From Chitinophagales bacterium (GTDB taxonomy: Bacteria; Bacteroidota; Bacteroidia; Chitinophagales; UBA10324): a stretch of 6,515 nt of DNA. Both the position numbers and the translations under genes were made by a program. The notes under the pieces were generated by a model. The model was not told where the DNA came from. It saw only the letters and a program-made list of their open reading frames with translations, and made no database searches. Below are positions 5,596 through 6,515 of the stretch, piece by piece. Position 1 is the stretch's first letter. The number at the start of each line of letters is the position of its first letter. The DNA lies in assembly GCA_013695715.1 (NCBI GenBank), contig JACCZZ010000155.1, forward strand, positions 1 to 6,515. The letters are read 5' to 3'.

Positions 5596-6515
5596 TTACA
5601 GCACTGTATTTTTTGCAACTTTTAATTTTTTTGGATAATCTGTATTATAATTCAGCCCCCTGCTCTCGTGCCGCATCAATGAGGATCGTATAATAAGGTA
5701 GCCAACATTGATAAGATTTCTTAGCTCGCACAGCTCCGGTGACACAACGGTGCGCTGATAGAGTTCCTCCGTTTCACGGTAGATCAGCTCCAATCTTTCA
5801 AAAGCCCGATTCAAGCGCAGGTTTGACCGAACTATACCAACATAATTACTCATAATATCCTGCACCTCCTGGCGGGTAAAAGTGATCAGCACCATCTCTT
5901 CAGGATTGTAAGTGCCTTCTGCATTCCATTTTGGGATACCCTGCTTGAAGGTAACGGTACTCAACTTTTTAATGGCATCAAGATAAGCACGATGAGAGAA
6001 TACCATCGCCTCCAACAAAGAATTTGATGCAAGCCGGTTTGCACCATGCAATCCCGTAGAAGCACATTCGCCGCAAGCATAAAGGTTTTTTATAGATGTT
6101 CTGCCACGATCATCGGTTCTGACTCCACCGCATAAATAATGTGCCGCCGGCACTACAGGAATCATGTCTTTCATGATGTCTATTCCGATAGAATGACATT
6201 TTTCATATATGTTAGGAAAGTGCTCAATAAATTTTTTCTTATCGAGATGGCGACAGTCTAACAGCACATAATCTTCTCCGCGCTTTTTCATCTCATTGTC
6301 TATTGCACGTGCCACAATATCTCGTGGTGCAAGTGATTTACGTTTGTCGTAGAGGTGCATGAACTCTTTGCCATCCTTCGTCCTCAAGATCGCTCCGAAG
6401 CCGCGTATGGCCTCTGTAATCAGGTAAGAGGGATACTCTCCCGGGTGATATAATGCAGTAGGATGAAACTGGTAGAACTCCATGTTCTCCACCTTTCCCT
6501 TAGCACGGTAAACCA
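5596..6515 (-). CDS. nadB: L-aspartate oxidase, C-terminal part (5' end outside window)
   Basis: The frame enters at the right edge as VYRAKGKVENMEFYQFHPT and ends at a TAA at 5596-5598, giving about 305 residues of an enzyme usually near 520-540. A GTG (6490-6492) and an ATG (6481-6483) near the edge are internal codons, not starts, since conserved sequence continues upstream. NadB oxidises L-aspartate to iminoaspartate with FAD, passing it to NadA for quinolinate and NAD synthesis in the cytoplasm. Visible catalytic and substrate-binding positions, counted from the first visible codon, are the QFHP Gln15 and His17, LAPRDIVARAID (Arg64), AAHYLCGG (His125) and GLHGANRLASNSLLE (Arg160). These correspond to Gln242, His244, Arg290, His351 and Arg386 of the E. 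coli enzyme. The GLHGANRLASNS form and the short helical C-terminal domain ending in HESRGLNYNTDYP separate it from succinate dehydrogenase and fumarate reductase flavoproteins. No nadA or nadC is in the window. The frame looks intact. Confidence 0.95.
   Translation of the reverse strand, partial: VYRAKGKVENMEFYQFHPTALYHPGEYPSYLITEAIRGFGAILRTKDGKEFMHLYDKRKSLAPRDIVARAIDNEMKKRGEDYVLLDCRHLDKKKFIEHFPNIYEKCHSIGIDIMKDMIPVVPAAHYLCGGVRTDDRGRTSIKNLYACGECASTGLHGANRLASNSLLEAMVFSHRAYLDAIKKLSTVTFKQGIPKWNAEGTYNPEEMVLITFTRQEVQDIMSNYVGIVRSNLRLNRAFERLELIYRETEELYQRTVVSPELCELRNLINVGYLIIRSSLMRHESRGLNYNTDYPKKLKVAKNTVL

Noticed and set aside
5596..6515. Succinate dehydrogenase or fumarate reductase flavoprotein
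   Set aside because: The GLHGANRLASNSLLE motif, the YQFHPT context and the short C-terminal domain ending in HESRGLNYNTDYP fit L-aspartate oxidase better.

Overview
The window looks like chromosomal DNA from a member of the Bacteroidota. The basis is the protein repertoire (a secreted delta-60 repeat protein, Bacteroidota-style polytopic glycosyltransferase-like proteins, an L-aspartate oxidase), AT-rich leaders without Shine-Dalgarno sequences, and a partial match to the Bacteroidota -7 promoter element (TAnnTTTG) before the cold-shock gene. No 16S or other taxonomic marker is present, so the exact lineage cannot be given.

Layout, left to right. (1) Positions 1-1190, minus strand: the N-terminal ~396 residues of a secreted delta-60 repeat protein. 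It starts at a TTG codon with a clear signal peptide and runs off the left edge. (2) 1191-1634: a 444-nt gene-poor divergent intergenic region. (3) 1635-3173 and 3251-5029, plus strand, 77 nt apart and probably one transcript: two large polytopic membrane proteins of GT-C glycosyltransferase type. Each has an acidic motif in the first external loop and a soluble C-terminal domain; in the second protein that domain looks like a beta-sandwich. (4) 5030-5214: 3' region of the pair, with a 12-bp stem-loop, an overlapping dyad and a strong 10-bp terminator hairpin. (5) 5215-5406, minus: a 63-residue cold-shock domain protein, with a perfect 11-bp inverted repeat just upstream of its probable promoter. 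(6) 5596-6515, minus: the C-terminal part of L-aspartate oxidase (NadB), running off the right edge.

The genes do not form one obvious pathway. The two membrane proteins are the only pair that plausibly work together, moving sugars from polyprenol carriers at the outer face of the inner membrane, or acting in envelope polysaccharide or glycoprotein biosynthesis. NadB (quinolinate/NAD synthesis) and the cold-shock protein are housekeeping genes on the opposite strand. I see no CRISPR array, tRNA, rRNA, transposase or phage gene. The least explained parts are the biochemical role of the GT-C-like pair and the nested inverted repeats flanking the cold-shock gene.
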